From contig JAINDK010000023.1 of NCBI GenBank assembly GCA_019931185.1, positions 1 through 64,000 on the forward strand: DNA of 64,000 nucleotides, read 5' to 3'. This stretch comes from Bryobacter sp. CoA8 C33. GTDB lineage: Bacteria > Acidobacteriota > Terriglobia > Bryobacterales > Bryobacteraceae. Below, piece after piece: positions 26,349 to 35,641 of the stretch. The translations under genes were made by a program, and so were the position numbers. Every line of letters starts with the position of its first letter. Position 1 is the first letter of the stretch. The notes below the pieces were generated by a model. It was given only the letters and a program-made list of their open reading frames with translations, had not been told where the DNA came from and searched no databases.

Positions 26349-27932
26349 TTACTTCAAAGCTTTCTCGATCGTTTCGAAGCGGGAGCGGAGACGGTCGATT
26401 TCAACGCGGGTGTTGACGTTGAGGTGGAGGACGGGGGCGTCGGCCTTGCCGGTGAGGGAGGGCCAATTGGGTAGGCCGGGGCCGTTGGGGTTGCCGGTTT
26501 TGATGAAGTTGGCGAAGTAGGCCTGCATGAGATCGGAGACTTTGTAGTCTTCCGGTTGCCACTGGTAGACGCGGTTGGAGGAGAGGTTGCCGAGAGCGTA
26601 TTCGATTTCGGCGGAGTGGACGGCGCCTTTAGCGGGAGGAGGCGGGGGCGTGGTGGAGTTGCGGATGATGCCACCGGCAAAGCCGGCGGTGGCGCCGGAG
26701 AACTCATCGGTCATGGCGGGGCGGGGGCGCTCGTAGTAGTAGCGATAGACGGGTTTGCCACGGCCGGTGTGGGCGGCGAGATCGATCCACTTCCAGGTGG
26801 AGAAGCCGGTGAATTCGTCACTGGCGAGGTTGGTAGCGGCGAGTTCGACATCGGCATCGGCGGCGGCGGGGTAGGCCTTGAGCATGGCTTCGGTGTCGTG
26901 GGGGTAACGTTTGGCAACGATGGCTTTGAAGTGATCGAGGGTCATGGGTTCGCGGCCCATGAGAGTGCGGGGAGGCTGTTCCTGGGAGTTCCAGCCGGCG
27001 AGGAGGGGGACCTTGGCCTGGTCGCCACGGGAGAACAGGACGAGCGGCGCTTCCGGGAAGAAGTGGCCGTCGATGCACAAATTAAAGCGGGGAGCGCCGG
27101 GTTTGCCATAGGCCTCAAAAAGGGTTTGGACGTCGGCGGAGCGGAGTTGCCCGGCCGTGGTGAGGCCGAGGGAGGAAGCGAACTTTTCGCCGGTGGCTTC
27201 GGCTTCCTGGAGAGTAGTGCGGGCGCGGCTGGACAGGACGGAGCCGCTTTCGCCGATGGCGCCGGCGATGAGCTGGCGAGACAGAGGGGAGACCATCTGG
27301 GCGCTGACGGAAGAGGAGCCGGCGGATTCCCCGGCGATGGTGATGCGGTTGGGGTCGCCACCGAAGGCGGCGATGTTGGCTTTGACCCAGTGGAGGGCGG
27401 CGCTTTGGTCGTGCAGGCCCCAATTGCCGGAAGCCTTATGGGGGCTCGAGGCGGTGAGGGCGGGGTGGGCGAGGAAGCCGAAGAGGCCGAGGCGGTAATT
27501 GACGGTGATGGCGACGATGCCGCGGCGGGCCATGGATTCGCCATCGTAGCGGGGCTCGGAGCCGTCGCCGGCCTGGAAGCCGCCGCCGAAGAAGTAAACG
27601 AGAACGGGGAGGCGTTCGGAGGAGGATTTAGCGGGGGTCCAGATGTTGAGGTAGAGGCAATCTTCACTCATGCCGCGGGAGCGGAAGTTCATGTCGCCGA
27701 ATAGAGGGTGTTGCATGCAGCGGGGGCCGAAGTTGCGGGCATCACGGATGCCTTCCCATTTGGTCATGAGGACGGGAGGGGCGAAGCGGAGATCTCCGAC
27801 GGGGGGCTGGGCGAAGGGGACGCCGCGGAAGAGGCGGATGCCGGCGAACTCGGCGCCGTCGAGGGTGCCCGAGGGGGTGGTGACGCGAGTCTGTGCGGCG
27901 AGGAGAAGGGGAAGAAGCAGGAGAAGCAGCAT
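26349..27932 (-). CDS. type-B carboxylesterase (upstream copy)
   Basis: 527 residues, closely related to the gene that follows it. The signal peptide MLLLLLLPLLLAAQ, the start GTLDGAEFAGIRLFRGVPFA, the SEDCLYLNIWTPAK block, YFFGGGFQAGDG and the FGGDPNRITIAGESAGSSSV nucleophile motif are nearly identical to its neighbour. It has an extra stretch around residues 405-430 (IRNSTTPPPPPAKGAVHSAE) in the C-terminal half. The tandem arrangement with near-identical N-terminal thirds indicates a recent duplication with faster divergence of the C-terminal, substrate-facing part. The first gene of the pair should carry the promoter. Confidence 0.9.
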   Translation of the reverse strand: MLLLLLLPLLLAAQTRVTTPSGTLDGAEFAGIRLFRGVPFAQPPVGDLRFAPPVLMTKWEGIRDARNFGPRCMQHPLFGDMNFRSRGMSEDCLYLNIWTPAKSSSERLPVLVYFFGGGFQAGDGSEPRYDGESMARRGIVAITVNYRLGLFGFLAHPALTASSPHKASGNWGLHDQSAALHWVKANIAAFGGDPNRITIAGESAGSSSVSAQMVSPLSRQLIAGAIGESGSVLSSRARTTLQEAEATGEKFASSLGLTTAGQLRSADVQTLFEAYGKPGAPRFNLCIDGHFFPEAPLVLFSRGDQAKVPLLAGWNSQEQPPRTLMGREPMTLDHFKAIVAKRYPHDTEAMLKAYPAAADADVELAATNLASDEFTGFSTWKWIDLAAHTGRGKPVYRYYYERPRPAMTDEFSGATAGFAGGIIRNSTTPPPPPAKGAVHSAEIEYALGNLSSNRVYQWQPEDYKVSDLMQAYFANFIKTGNPNGPGLPNWPSLTGKADAPVLHLNVNTRVEIDRLRSRFETIEKALK

Positions 27933-28013
27933 GATTGCGAGTACTTTATCGCAAAGAGGGAGGCAACTGACAGGGGGGGCGACTCAGGTTTGGCCGCCAT
28001 TGTAGGCTGAAGC

Positions 28014-28373
28014 GTGGACGAGTTTATCCGGCGGTTTGAAGCAGGGACGCTGCGCAAGGAGGAGTGGACGCATGCGGCGCACCTGCGGATGGCGCACTGG
28101 TATGTGTGGAGCCATGGGGAAGCGGAGGCGGGATTGAGGATCCGGGCGGGCATCCGTCATTTAAACGAGTGCATGGGGGTGGCGAACACGGAAGAGAGTG
28201 GGTTCCATGAGACGCTGACGGAATTTTGGATCCTAGAGGTGAGGGCTTTGGGGCCGGTGGCAGTGGAGGAAGCGATGAAGCTGCCGGCGGATTTATGGAA
28301 GCGGGATTACGGGAGCGACATTGTGCGCAACCGGCGGGCGCGGCGGGAATACGTCAGGCCAGGAGAGGCTTGA
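28014..28373 (+). CDS. small conserved protein of unknown function
   Basis: 119 residues from GTG at 28014 (AGGCTGAA upstream). The sequence has a repeated-looking helical character: [20 protein letters not shown], then [17 protein letters not shown] and [16 protein letters not shown]. Conserved-looking Trp-Thr-His and His-Leu-Arg residues resemble a widespread short family without known function. It is soluble, with no signal. It converges on the DUF1501 gene and overlaps its 3' end by 20 bases. The upstream 80 bases separate it from the divergent carboxylesterase pair. Confidence 0.75.
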   Translation: MDEFIRRFEAGTLRKEEWTHAAHLRMAHWYVWSHGEAEAGLRIRAGIRHLNECMGVANTEESGFHETLTEFWILEVRALGPVAVEEAMKLPADLWKRDYGSDIVRNRRARREYVRPGEA

Positions 28374-29739
28374 CAAGGCGGCCGTGCACGTCGGTGAGGC
28401 GGAAGTTGCGGCCCTGGAACTTGTAGGTGAGGCGGGTGTGGTCGATGCCCATGCAGTGGAGCAGGGTGGCCTGGAGGTCGTGGCAATCGACCGGGTCCTG
28501 GGTGACGTTGTAAGAATAATCGTCGGTCTCGCCATGGACGAGGCCGCGCTTGATGCCGCCGCCGGCCATCCAGACGGAGAAACAGCGGGGATGGTGGTCG
28601 CGGCCGTAATCCTCGGGGGTGAGGCGGCCCTGGCAATAAACGGTGCGGCCGAATTCGCCGCCCCAGACAACGAGAGTGTCGTCGAGCATGCCGCGTTGCT
28701 TGAGGTCCGTAACGAGGGCGGCGGAGGCGCGGTCGACCTCGGCGCAGCGTTTGGGGAGGTTTTTCTGGAGGCCGCCGTGGTGGTCCCAATCGCGGTGGAA
28801 GAGCTGAATGGTGCGGACGCCGCGCTCGGCGAGGCGGCGGGCAAGGAGGGCATTGGCGGCGAAGGTGCCGGGTTTGCGGGCATCCTCGCCGTAGAGGTCG
28901 AAAGTGGATTGCGGCTCTTTGGACAGGTCGGTGAGTTCGGGTACGGAGGCTTGCATCTTGAAAGCCATTTCGTACTGGGAGATGCGGGTGGAGATTTCGG
29001 GATCGCCGAACTCATTGAGCTGGGTTTCGTTGAGCTGATTGAGGGTGTCGAGGTAGGAGCGGCGATCCTCACGCGTCATGCCCTTGGGGTCGGAGAGATA
29101 GAGAACGGGGTCACCGACGGAGCGGAACTTCACGCCCTGGTATTTGCTGGGGAGGAAGCCGGAGCCCCAGAGGCGATCGTAAAGAGGTTGGCCCCCGACG
29201 CCTTGACCGGGGGAGATCATGACGACGAAGGCGGGGAGGTCTTCTGTTTCTGAGCCGAGTCCGTAGCTGAGCCAGGCACCGAGAGAGGGGCGGCCGGCGA
29301 TCTGGGCGCCGGTGAGGAGGAAGGTGACGGCGGGATCGTGGTTGATGGCTTCGGTGTGGAGGCTGCGGATGATCGTGATGTCATCGGCGATTTTGGCGGT
29401 GTAGGGAAGCAGGTCGCCGATCCAGGCGCCGCTCGAGCCGTATTGTTTGAAGCCGAAGCGGGAGGGCACGACGGGGAAGCTGGATTGGGTGGCGGACATG
29501 CCGGTGAGGCGCTGGCCGTTGCGGATGGAATCGGGGAGGTTCTGGTTGGCGTATTTGACGAGTTGAGGCTTGTAATCGAAGAGTTCGATTTGGGAAGGGC
29601 CGCCGGACTGAAAGAGGTAGATCATCCGCTTGGCCTTGGCGGGGAAATGGGTGGGGAGGCCTTTGCCCATGAGATTGGAAAGGGCGGCGAGGGCTGGGGC
29701 GGAGGAGGTAAGGAAGCGGCGGCGGAGCATGGGTCTCAT
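28354..29739 (-). CDS. DUF1501 domain exported protein
   Basis: 461 residues. The leader [20 protein letters not shown] is twin-arginine-like. DUF1501 signature elements follow: [20 protein letters not shown], then [17 protein letters not shown] and [20 protein letters not shown] with [18 protein letters not shown] near the end. The family has a sulfatase-like alkaline phosphatase fold. Its activity is unknown. It overlaps the upstream PSD1 gene by 4 bases (ATGA), giving strong translational coupling, and overlaps the convergent small gene by 20 bases at its 3' end. The same partnership occurs at the left edge of the window. Confidence 0.92.
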   Translation of the reverse strand: MRPMLRRRFLTSSAPALAALSNLMGKGLPTHFPAKAKRMIYLFQSGGPSQIELFDYKPQLVKYANQNLPDSIRNGQRLTGMSATQSSFPVVPSRFGFKQYGSSGAWIGDLLPYTAKIADDITIIRSLHTEAINHDPAVTFLLTGAQIAGRPSLGAWLSYGLGSETEDLPAFVVMISPGQGVGGQPLYDRLWGSGFLPSKYQGVKFRSVGDPVLYLSDPKGMTREDRRSYLDTLNQLNETQLNEFGDPEISTRISQYEMAFKMQASVPELTDLSKEPQSTFDLYGEDARKPGTFAANALLARRLAERGVRTIQLFHRDWDHHGGLQKNLPKRCAEVDRASAALVTDLKQRGMLDDTLVVWGGEFGRTVYCQGRLTPEDYGRDHHPRCFSVWMAGGGIKRGLVHGETDDYSYNVTQDPVDCHDLQATLLHCMGIDHTRLTYKFQGRNFRLTDVHGRLVKPLLA

Positions 29740-32600
29740 TGTTTGGTGATGGTTTCGTCGAGGTTGAGCAGGAGGCTGGCGACCTGGGTCCAGGCAGCGA
29801 GTTGGGGGCGGTTGATTTTGCGGGGGAAGGGGGCTTCACCCTGGTCGAGGAAGGTGTCCGCGTCGCGGGGGGATTGCGAGAAGCGGTTCAGGAAGCGCTG
29901 GTGAGTGGAGGAAAGGAGCTGGCGTTCGCGGCTGGTGGGGGGACGATTGAGCACGAGGGAGTAAGCGAAGTCGATGGGGTTGGAGCCGCCTTCGCGGAGG
30001 ATGCGTTCGGCGAGTTTGCGGGCGGCCTCGAGGAAGGTGACGTCATTCATGAGGTTGAGTGCCTGCAGGGGGGTATTGGTGCGGGTCTCGCGAACGGTGC
30101 AGGCTTCGCGGGTGGGGGAATCAAAAGTCATCATGGAAGGCGGGGCGATGGTGCGCTTCCAGAAGGTGTAGAGGGAGCGGCGGTAGAGGTTTTCGCCGTG
30201 GTCCTGGGGGTAGCCACCGCCGCCGGCGAGTTCCTGCCAGAGGCCGGCGGGCTGATAAGGCTTGACGCTGGGGCCACCGGTCTTTTCGACGAGAAGGCCG
30301 GAGACGAACAATGCGTTATCGCGGATCATTTCGGGGGAGAGGCGGAGGCGGGGGGCGCGGGCGAAGAGGCGATTCTCCGGGTCCTTGGCGAGCAGCGTGG
30401 GAGTAACGCGAGAGCTTTGGCGGTAGGTGTCGGAGAGAACGATTTGGCGGATGATTTGTTTGGTGTTCCAACCACTTTCTATGAAGTCGACGGCGAGGGT
30501 GTCGAGGAGGTCCTGGTGGAGGGGCCACTCGCCCTGGGAGCCGAAGTCCTCGACGGTCTTGACCAAGCCGAGGCCGAAGAGCATTTGCCAGAAGCGGTTG
30601 ACTGTAACGCGGGCGAGAAGGGGATTATCGCGGGAAGTGAGCCAGCGGGCCAGAGCGAGGCGATCGCGTTTGGCGTCGGGTGGGAGGGGCGGCAGGAAGC
30701 TTGGGGTGTTGGGGTCAACCGGTTCGCCGTGGGCATCGTAGGCGCCGCGCTTGAGGATGTAGGCCTGGCGCTTGGGGCCTTCGCGGAGGATCATGAGCGT
30801 GGGGATGGTTTTGTAGAAGGCATCGCGCTCGGAGGAAGCGAGGCGGAGGGCGGCGAGTTCGGCGGGTTTGGCTTGGTCGAGCCAAGCGAGGCGGAGTTTT
30901 TCCGGGCTGGGCGTGGGGGCGAGGGCGATGACCTCCTCGCGGGTGAGGGCGCGCTTGTAGAGACGCAGATCGCGGATTTCACCGCGGTAATTGAGGCCAT
31001 TGCCGGCGCCGATCTTGAGGGGATACTTGAAGTTCATCGGCCAGTTGAGTTCGTCGAAGAGGATGTTGAGTTCCTGGGGCTGGCCGTCGACGTAGATGCG
31101 AACGCCCTTGGCGTAGCGACTGCCGTCGTAGGTGGCGACGATATGGCGCCACTGGTTGAGGGGGAGGGTGTCCTTGGTTTCGATGCGCATGCCGATGTCA
31201 GTCCAGCGGAAGACGACATTGAGGCGGATGTGGCCATCGCGCAGGAAGAGGCCATGGCCGGAGCCTTCGGCGTAATCTTCAGAGATGGAAAGGACGGCGC
31301 CATCTTTTTCAGCGGGCTTAACCCAGGCGGAGAAGGTGAAGGGGGTGAGGTAGTCGAGGGCGACGGTGCCGGCTTTCTCCTCGACGACACGCTTGCCATC
31401 GAAGACGGGGTCGGTGAGGGGATTGGCGTAAGCGAGGTCTTCGTGGGGGACCCAATCGGTGGTGGGTTTGAACTTTGCGATTTCGCGCTGCCAGCGGGAT
31501 TCGGCGCGCTCAACAGCGCGGCGGGCAGAGGCGAGCTTGGCGTCGAGGGTGGCGAGGCGGGCCTGTTGTTCGCGGGTGGGGGCTTTCATCAGGGGCTCGT
31601 CGTTGCCCCAGTTGTAGACGAGGCCTTTTTCCTCGAGGTTGTTAAAGAAGCCGAAGAGGGAATAGAAGTCGCGTTGGGTGATGGGATCGTATTTATGGTC
31701 GTGGCAGCGGGCGCAGCCCATGGTGAGGCCCATGAAGACGGTAGCTGTGGTTTCGGCGCGGTCGGCCACGTATTCGACACGGAACTCCTCGGGGACGATG
31801 CCGCCTTCGGCGCTGGTGCGATGGTTGCGATGGAAAGCAGTGGCCATTGTCTGATCGAGGGTCGCGTTCGGGAGGAGGTCACCGGCGAGTTGTTCGATGA
31901 CGAACCGGTCGAAGGGTTTATTGTTCTGGAAGGATTCGATGACCCAATCGCGCCAGCGGTACATGTCGCGGACGCCATCGGACTGGTAGCCGTTGGTATC
32001 GGAATAGCGAGCGGCCTCAAGCCAGCGCCAGGCCATGCGTTCGGCATAGCGGGGAGAGGCGAGCAGGCGGTCGACCTGCTTGGCGTAGGCGTTGGGAGAG
32101 GTATCTTTTTCGAAGGCAGCGAGGTCGGCGGGGGAGGGCGGCAGGCCGGTGAGATCAAAGCTGAGGCGGCGCAGGAGCGCGGCGCGGGAGGCGGGAGGAG
32201 AAAGCGCGAGGCCGTTTGAGGCGAGGCGGGCCTTGATGAGGGAGTCGATGGTGGCGCCGGGGGAGCGCTTGGGGGGGATAAAGGCCCAGTGGGATTCATA
32301 GCGGGCGCCGGAATCGACCCAGGATTTGAGCTTGTCGATGTCGGCGGCGGGGAGGGCATCCTTGCCGGAGTAGGCGGGAGGCATGCGAAGGTTTTTGTTC
32401 GCGTGGGTGATGCGGGCGAGCAGCTTGCCGTTGTGGAGGGCGGGGTTATCGGTGTCGAGGCGGAGGTTGGCTTTGCGGTTGTTGTTGTCGGGGCCGTGGC
32501 AGTGGAAGCAATTCTCCGAAAGGATGGGCCGGATGTCCCGGTTGAAGGAGAGGTCCGCCGCCAGGGAAGACAAGGGAAGTAAGAACGACAGGATCCACAT
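29736..32600 (-). CDS. PSD1/PSCyt cytochrome c protein with LamG-like domain
   Basis: 954 residues with a signal peptide at 1-15. A CFHCH haem motif (C31, C34, H35) sits in the N-terminal cytochrome domain ([16 protein letters not shown]). DUF1549 at about 110-330 contains [12 protein letters not shown] laminin-G/concanavalin-like insert covers about 430-570 ([18 protein letters not shown], then [11 protein letters not shown] and [17 protein letters not shown]). DUF1553 at about 640-930 has [18 protein letters not shown]. The LamG insert is absent from the 787-residue paralogue at 368-2731. A sugar-binding lectin-like fold would fit a role at polysaccharides. DUF1501 follows with a 4-base overlap. 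Confidence 0.93.
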   Translation of the reverse strand: MWILSFLLPLSSLAADLSFNRDIRPILSENCFHCHGPDNNNRKANLRLDTDNPALHNGKLLARITHANKNLRMPPAYSGKDALPAADIDKLKSWVDSGARYESHWAFIPPKRSPGATIDSLIKARLASNGLALSPPASRAALLRRLSFDLTGLPPSPADLAAFEKDTSPNAYAKQVDRLLASPRYAERMAWRWLEAARYSDTNGYQSDGVRDMYRWRDWVIESFQNNKPFDRFVIEQLAGDLLPNATLDQTMATAFHRNHRTSAEGGIVPEEFRVEYVADRAETTATVFMGLTMGCARCHDHKYDPITQRDFYSLFGFFNNLEEKGLVYNWGNDEPLMKAPTREQQARLATLDAKLASARRAVERAESRWQREIAKFKPTTDWVPHEDLAYANPLTDPVFDGKRVVEEKAGTVALDYLTPFTFSAWVKPAEKDGAVLSISEDYAEGSGHGLFLRDGHIRLNVVFRWTDIGMRIETKDTLPLNQWRHIVATYDGSRYAKGVRIYVDGQPQELNILFDELNWPMNFKYPLKIGAGNGLNYRGEIRDLRLYKRALTREEVIALAPTPSPEKLRLAWLDQAKPAELAALRLASSERDAFYKTIPTLMILREGPKRQAYILKRGAYDAHGEPVDPNTPSFLPPLPPDAKRDRLALARWLTSRDNPLLARVTVNRFWQMLFGLGLVKTVEDFGSQGEWPLHQDLLDTLAVDFIESGWNTKQIIRQIVLSDTYRQSSRVTPTLLAKDPENRLFARAPRLRLSPEMIRDNALFVSGLLVEKTGGPSVKPYQPAGLWQELAGGGGYPQDHGENLYRRSLYTFWKRTIAPPSMMTFDSPTREACTVRETRTNTPLQALNLMNDVTFLEAARKLAERILREGGSNPIDFAYSLVLNRPPTSRERQLLSSTHQRFLNRFSQSPRDADTFLDQGEAPFPRKINRPQLAAWTQVASLLLNLDETITKQ

Positions 32601-32640
32601 AAAGCCGCCTTAACTTTATCGTAGTGGCTATCCTAGAAGA

Positions 32641-33855
32641 ATGGCGCTGACCGAGATCGTGGAAGCCGAAGGACATCTGATTGATTCGCACATCATGGAG
32701 CGGATATTCGACACGGTGGTTGAATACCAGGGGCGGTTTGAGGTGGAGCGGTTTCATATCGGAAGGACGAACAGCGACCCGTCGCACTTGAGGCTGCGGG
32801 TGGAGGCGCCGACGCGAGAGGAGATGGACCAACTGCTGAGCCAGCTGTTGGGTTTAGGGTGCGTGCCGGTGGATGCGGGGGATGCGGTGCTTGAGACGAT
32901 CACGCGGGACAAATGCGCGCCGGAGGATTTTTATTCGACGACGAATCACCGGACACTCGTGCGGATTGAAGGTGAGTGGGTGGAAGTGGGCAAGCAGCGT
33001 ATGGATGCGACAGTGGTGGTGTCGGGGAAAAAAGCGGAGTGCCGCAAGCTGCGGGACTTGCGGGTGGGGGACCGGGTTGTCGTGGGTATGAGAGGGATCC
33101 GTGTGGTGCCGGACGCCAAGGACCGGGACCGGCTGAGCTTCAGTTTCATGTCGAACGAGGTGTCGAGCGAGAGGCAAGTGGAGACGGCGGTATCGCAAAC
33201 GGTGGCGATCCTGCGGCAGGTGCGGGAGCAGGGCAAGAAGGTGGTGGTGGTTTCGGGGCCGGTGGTGGTGCACACGGGTGGATCGGGGCCGTTGTCGGAA
33301 TTGATCCGGATGGGGTGGGTGGATGCATTGCTGGCGGGTAATGCGCTGGCGGTGCATGACATCGAGGCGGCGCTGCTGGGCACAAGCCTGGGGATCCGGC
33401 AGAAGGATGGGCGTCAGGAAGAGCATGGCCACCGCAATCACATGCGGGCGATCAATGCGATCTACAACTGCGGCAGCATCGTGGGGGCAGTGGAGCAGGG
33501 GCGGCTGACGACGGGGGTGATGTATGAATGCGTAAAGGCGGGCGTGCCGTTTGTGCTGGCGGGAAGCCTGCGGGATGATGGCCCGCTGCCGGACACAGTG
33601 ACGGACATGAACGAGGCGCAGAATCTGTATTCGCACCATCTGGAGAACGCGGGGATCGTGCTGTGTCTGTCGAGCATGCTGCATTCGATCGCGACGGGAA
33701 ATATGTTGCCGAGCTGGGTGAAGATGATTTGCGTGGATATCAATCCGGCGGTGGCGACGAAGGTGAGTGACCGCGGGAGCGCACAGACGGTGGGCGTGGT
33801 GACGGACGTGGGACTGTTTTTGGACCTGCTGGTGCGAAAGATCAAGGAACAATGA
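32641..33855 (+). CDS. TIGR00300/LOR-SDH family protein, probable ornithine cyclodeaminase
   Basis: 404 residues. The N-terminal domain is the LOR/SDH conserved region (EAEGHLIDSHIMERIFDTVV, then FHIGRTNSDPSHLRLRVEAP). The C-terminal part, from about 190, is a Rossmann-like region with GGSGPLSELIRMGWVDALLAGNALAVHD and LGIRQKDGRQEEHGHRNHMR. This matches archaeal and cyanobacterial TIGR00300 proteins, several of which convert ornithine to proline with ammonia release. The annotation is by family pattern; no other proline gene is nearby. It is the first gene of an overlapping set, with a 4-base overlap to queF. Its start lies 40 bases from the divergent PSD1 gene. Confidence 0.82.
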   Translation: MALTEIVEAEGHLIDSHIMERIFDTVVEYQGRFEVERFHIGRTNSDPSHLRLRVEAPTREEMDQLLSQLLGLGCVPVDAGDAVLETITRDKCAPEDFYSTTNHRTLVRIEGEWVEVGKQRMDATVVVSGKKAECRKLRDLRVGDRVVVGMRGIRVVPDAKDRDRLSFSFMSNEVSSERQVETAVSQTVAILRQVREQGKKVVVVSGPVVVHTGGSGPLSELIRMGWVDALLAGNALAVHDIEAALLGTSLGIRQKDGRQEEHGHRNHMRAINAIYNCGSIVGAVEQGRLTTGVMYECVKAGVPFVLAGSLRDDGPLPDTVTDMNEAQNLYSHHLENAGIVLCLSSMLHSIATGNMLPSWVKMICVDINPAVATKVSDRGSAQTVGVVTDVGLFLDLLVRKIKEQ

Positions 33856-34244
33856 AGCAATACACTGATGACCACGCGGCGAGCGGCGTTGCGGCCGAGT
33901 TGCCGGAGATTGAGACCTGGCCGAATCAGTTTCCCGGCCGTGAATATGAGATCGAATTTGTCAGCCCGGAGTTTACGAGCGTGTGCCCGAAGACGGGTCT
34001 GCCGGATCACGGGACGCTGATTGTGCGCTATGTGCCGGCGGAGTTGTGCCTGGAGCTGAAGAGCTACAAGATGTATTTACTGGGGTACCGGAACCTGGGT
34101 ATTTTCCAGGAGAACATCGTGAACCGGGTGCTCGAGGACATTGTGAGGGCAACGAAGCCGCGCAAGGCCGTGGTGGTAGGAGATTTTTGGGCACGGGGCG
34201 GGATTACATCGAAGATCACGGCGAGCTATGAGCGAAAAGACTAG
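33852..34244 (+). CDS. queF: NADPH-dependent 7-cyano-7-deazaguanine reductase QueF
   Basis: 130 residues, the size of the type-I short QueF. It catalyses reduction of preQ0 to preQ1, the last free-base step of queuosine synthesis for tRNA. The nucleophilic cysteine lies in FTSVCPKTGLPDHGTLIVRY. The QueF motif LELKSYKMYLLGYRN and the region GGITSKITASYE are present. The ATG overlaps the end of the ornithine cyclodeaminase-like gene by 4 bases, and its 3' end overlaps the methyltransferase by 17 bases. No other queuosine genes are in the window. The pairing with an amino-acid enzyme is odd and may only reflect packing. Confidence 0.94.
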   Translation: MKQYTDDHAASGVAAELPEIETWPNQFPGREYEIEFVSPEFTSVCPKTGLPDHGTLIVRYVPAELCLELKSYKMYLLGYRNLGIFQENIVNRVLEDIVRATKPRKAVVVGDFWARGGITSKITASYERKD

Positions 34245-35622
34245 CCCGCGGCAGAGGACGCACGAGGAAGAACTGGAGCAGGCGATCCGGGAGATTCGCG
34301 AGCGCGTATTGGCGCGGTATCCGAGCGGGATGTGGCACGGGTTGGAGCTGCCAGATTTTACGCCGGTTCTTGAGGCGCGGGATCAGGCGAGCGCGAAGGT
34401 TGCGGCCATCGGGCGAGTGAACCCGCGGCAGGGCGGTGTGTTGAACGGGTTGATCCAGGGAGTAAAGAAAACGATCGCGCGGGGCCTGGGATGGTTTGTG
34501 CGGGACCAGGTGGAGTTCAATCATGCGACGGTGCGGAGTCTGGATGCGGTGCTCGAGGGGCTGAATGCGATCAACCGGACGCTGAGGACGATACCGCCGC
34601 GCTTTGAGCCGCCGATGGAGGAGATGCGGCGCGAGGCGGCCGAGCTGCGGGACATCCGGTCGAACTGGATCGTGTGGAAGCGGGAATGGGAAGAGCGGCT
34701 GGGGCGGAACGAGATTCAGTTTTTGCGGGCCGTGGCGGATTTACAGGCAGCGTATGCGCAGCGGACGGCGGTGCTCGAGCAGCGGTTTGAGGAGCGGGTG
34801 GAGGGGCAGCATCGTGATTTCGAGGGGGCGCTCGAGAGGGCGAATTTCGCGATGCAGCAACGGTTCTGGGCGGAGTTGGAAAAGGTACGGGTGGAGTATG
34901 AGCGGATCATTTACGCCGAGATTCGGAGTGTGAGGCAGCAGCCGGCGGAGGTGGGTGGACGGCTGAGCGGGGGCGGGGATGTGCCGGTGGATATCGACTG
35001 GGTGCATTTCGCCAATAAGTTCCGCGGGGATGCGCCGAAGATTCGGGAGCACTTTGCGAAGTACACGGAGCGGTTTGCCGGCTGTGAGCGGGTGTTGGAT
35101 ATTGGCTGTGGGCGGGGCGAGTTTCTGAGCTTGATGCAGGAGCGGGGCATTGCCGCGGTGGGGGTGGATCTGCATGAGGAGAACATTGCGCTGCTGGCGG
35201 GCCAAGGCATGGATGCGCGGCGGGCGGATGTGTTTGAGTTTCTGGCCGGGGAGGGGCCGGGGGCGTTTGACGGGATCTTCTGTGCGCAGGTGATTGAGCA
35301 TTTGCCGCCGGGGATGGTGTGGAAGCTGGTGGAGGCTTGCGGGCGGGCGTTGCGGCGGGGCGGGGTGATCGTGTTCGAGACGCCGAACCCGGAATGTCTG
35401 GCCATATTCTCGACGCATTTTTATCTGGACCCGTCGCATACGAGGCCGGTGCCGCCGGCGCTACTGTGCTTTTATCTGGAGGAAGCGGGTTTTGGACGCC
35501 TGGAGGTGGAGCGGTTCGCGATGGCGTTTGAGGAGCGCCCGGAGTTGCGGGAACTGCCGGCGAGCCTACGGGAAGGATTCTTTGGGGGGCTTGACTACGC
35601 GGCGTTCGCGCGGAAGCTATAG
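34228..35622 (+). CDS. class I SAM methyltransferase with N-terminal coiled coil
   Basis: 464 residues. Residues 1-240 are highly charged and helical with heptad-like stretches (for example EEMRREAAELRDIRSNW and FEERVEGQHRDFEGALERA), consistent with a coiled coil. From about 255 a class I methyltransferase domain follows: VLDIGCGRGEFLSLM at about 289-303, GVDLHEENIALL, then FCAQVIEHLPPGMVWKLVE. The C-terminal HFYLDPSHTRPVPPALLCFY recalls O-antigen or glycan methyltransferases. It is followed by a convergent two-domain glycosyltransferase, so a role in surface polysaccharide capping is plausible. Its start lies inside queF, with a 17-base overlap. Confidence 0.87.
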   Translation: MSEKTSPRQRTHEEELEQAIREIRERVLARYPSGMWHGLELPDFTPVLEARDQASAKVAAIGRVNPRQGGVLNGLIQGVKKTIARGLGWFVRDQVEFNHATVRSLDAVLEGLNAINRTLRTIPPRFEPPMEEMRREAAELRDIRSNWIVWKREWEERLGRNEIQFLRAVADLQAAYAQRTAVLEQRFEERVEGQHRDFEGALERANFAMQQRFWAELEKVRVEYERIIYAEIRSVRQQPAEVGGRLSGGGDVPVDIDWVHFANKFRGDAPKIREHFAKYTERFAGCERVLDIGCGRGEFLSLMQERGIAAVGVDLHEENIALLAGQGMDARRADVFEFLAGEGPGAFDGIFCAQVIEHLPPGMVWKLVEACGRALRRGGVIVFETPNPECLAIFSTHFYLDPSHTRPVPPALLCFYLEEAGFGRLEVERFAMAFEERPELRELPASLREGFFGGLDYAAFARKL

Positions 35623-35641
35623 CGGGAGGAAGGCGGGGATG

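Noticed and set aside
29739-32219. An 826-codon plus-strand frame opposite the PSD1 gene
   Set aside because: No family motifs and composition dictated by the other strand.
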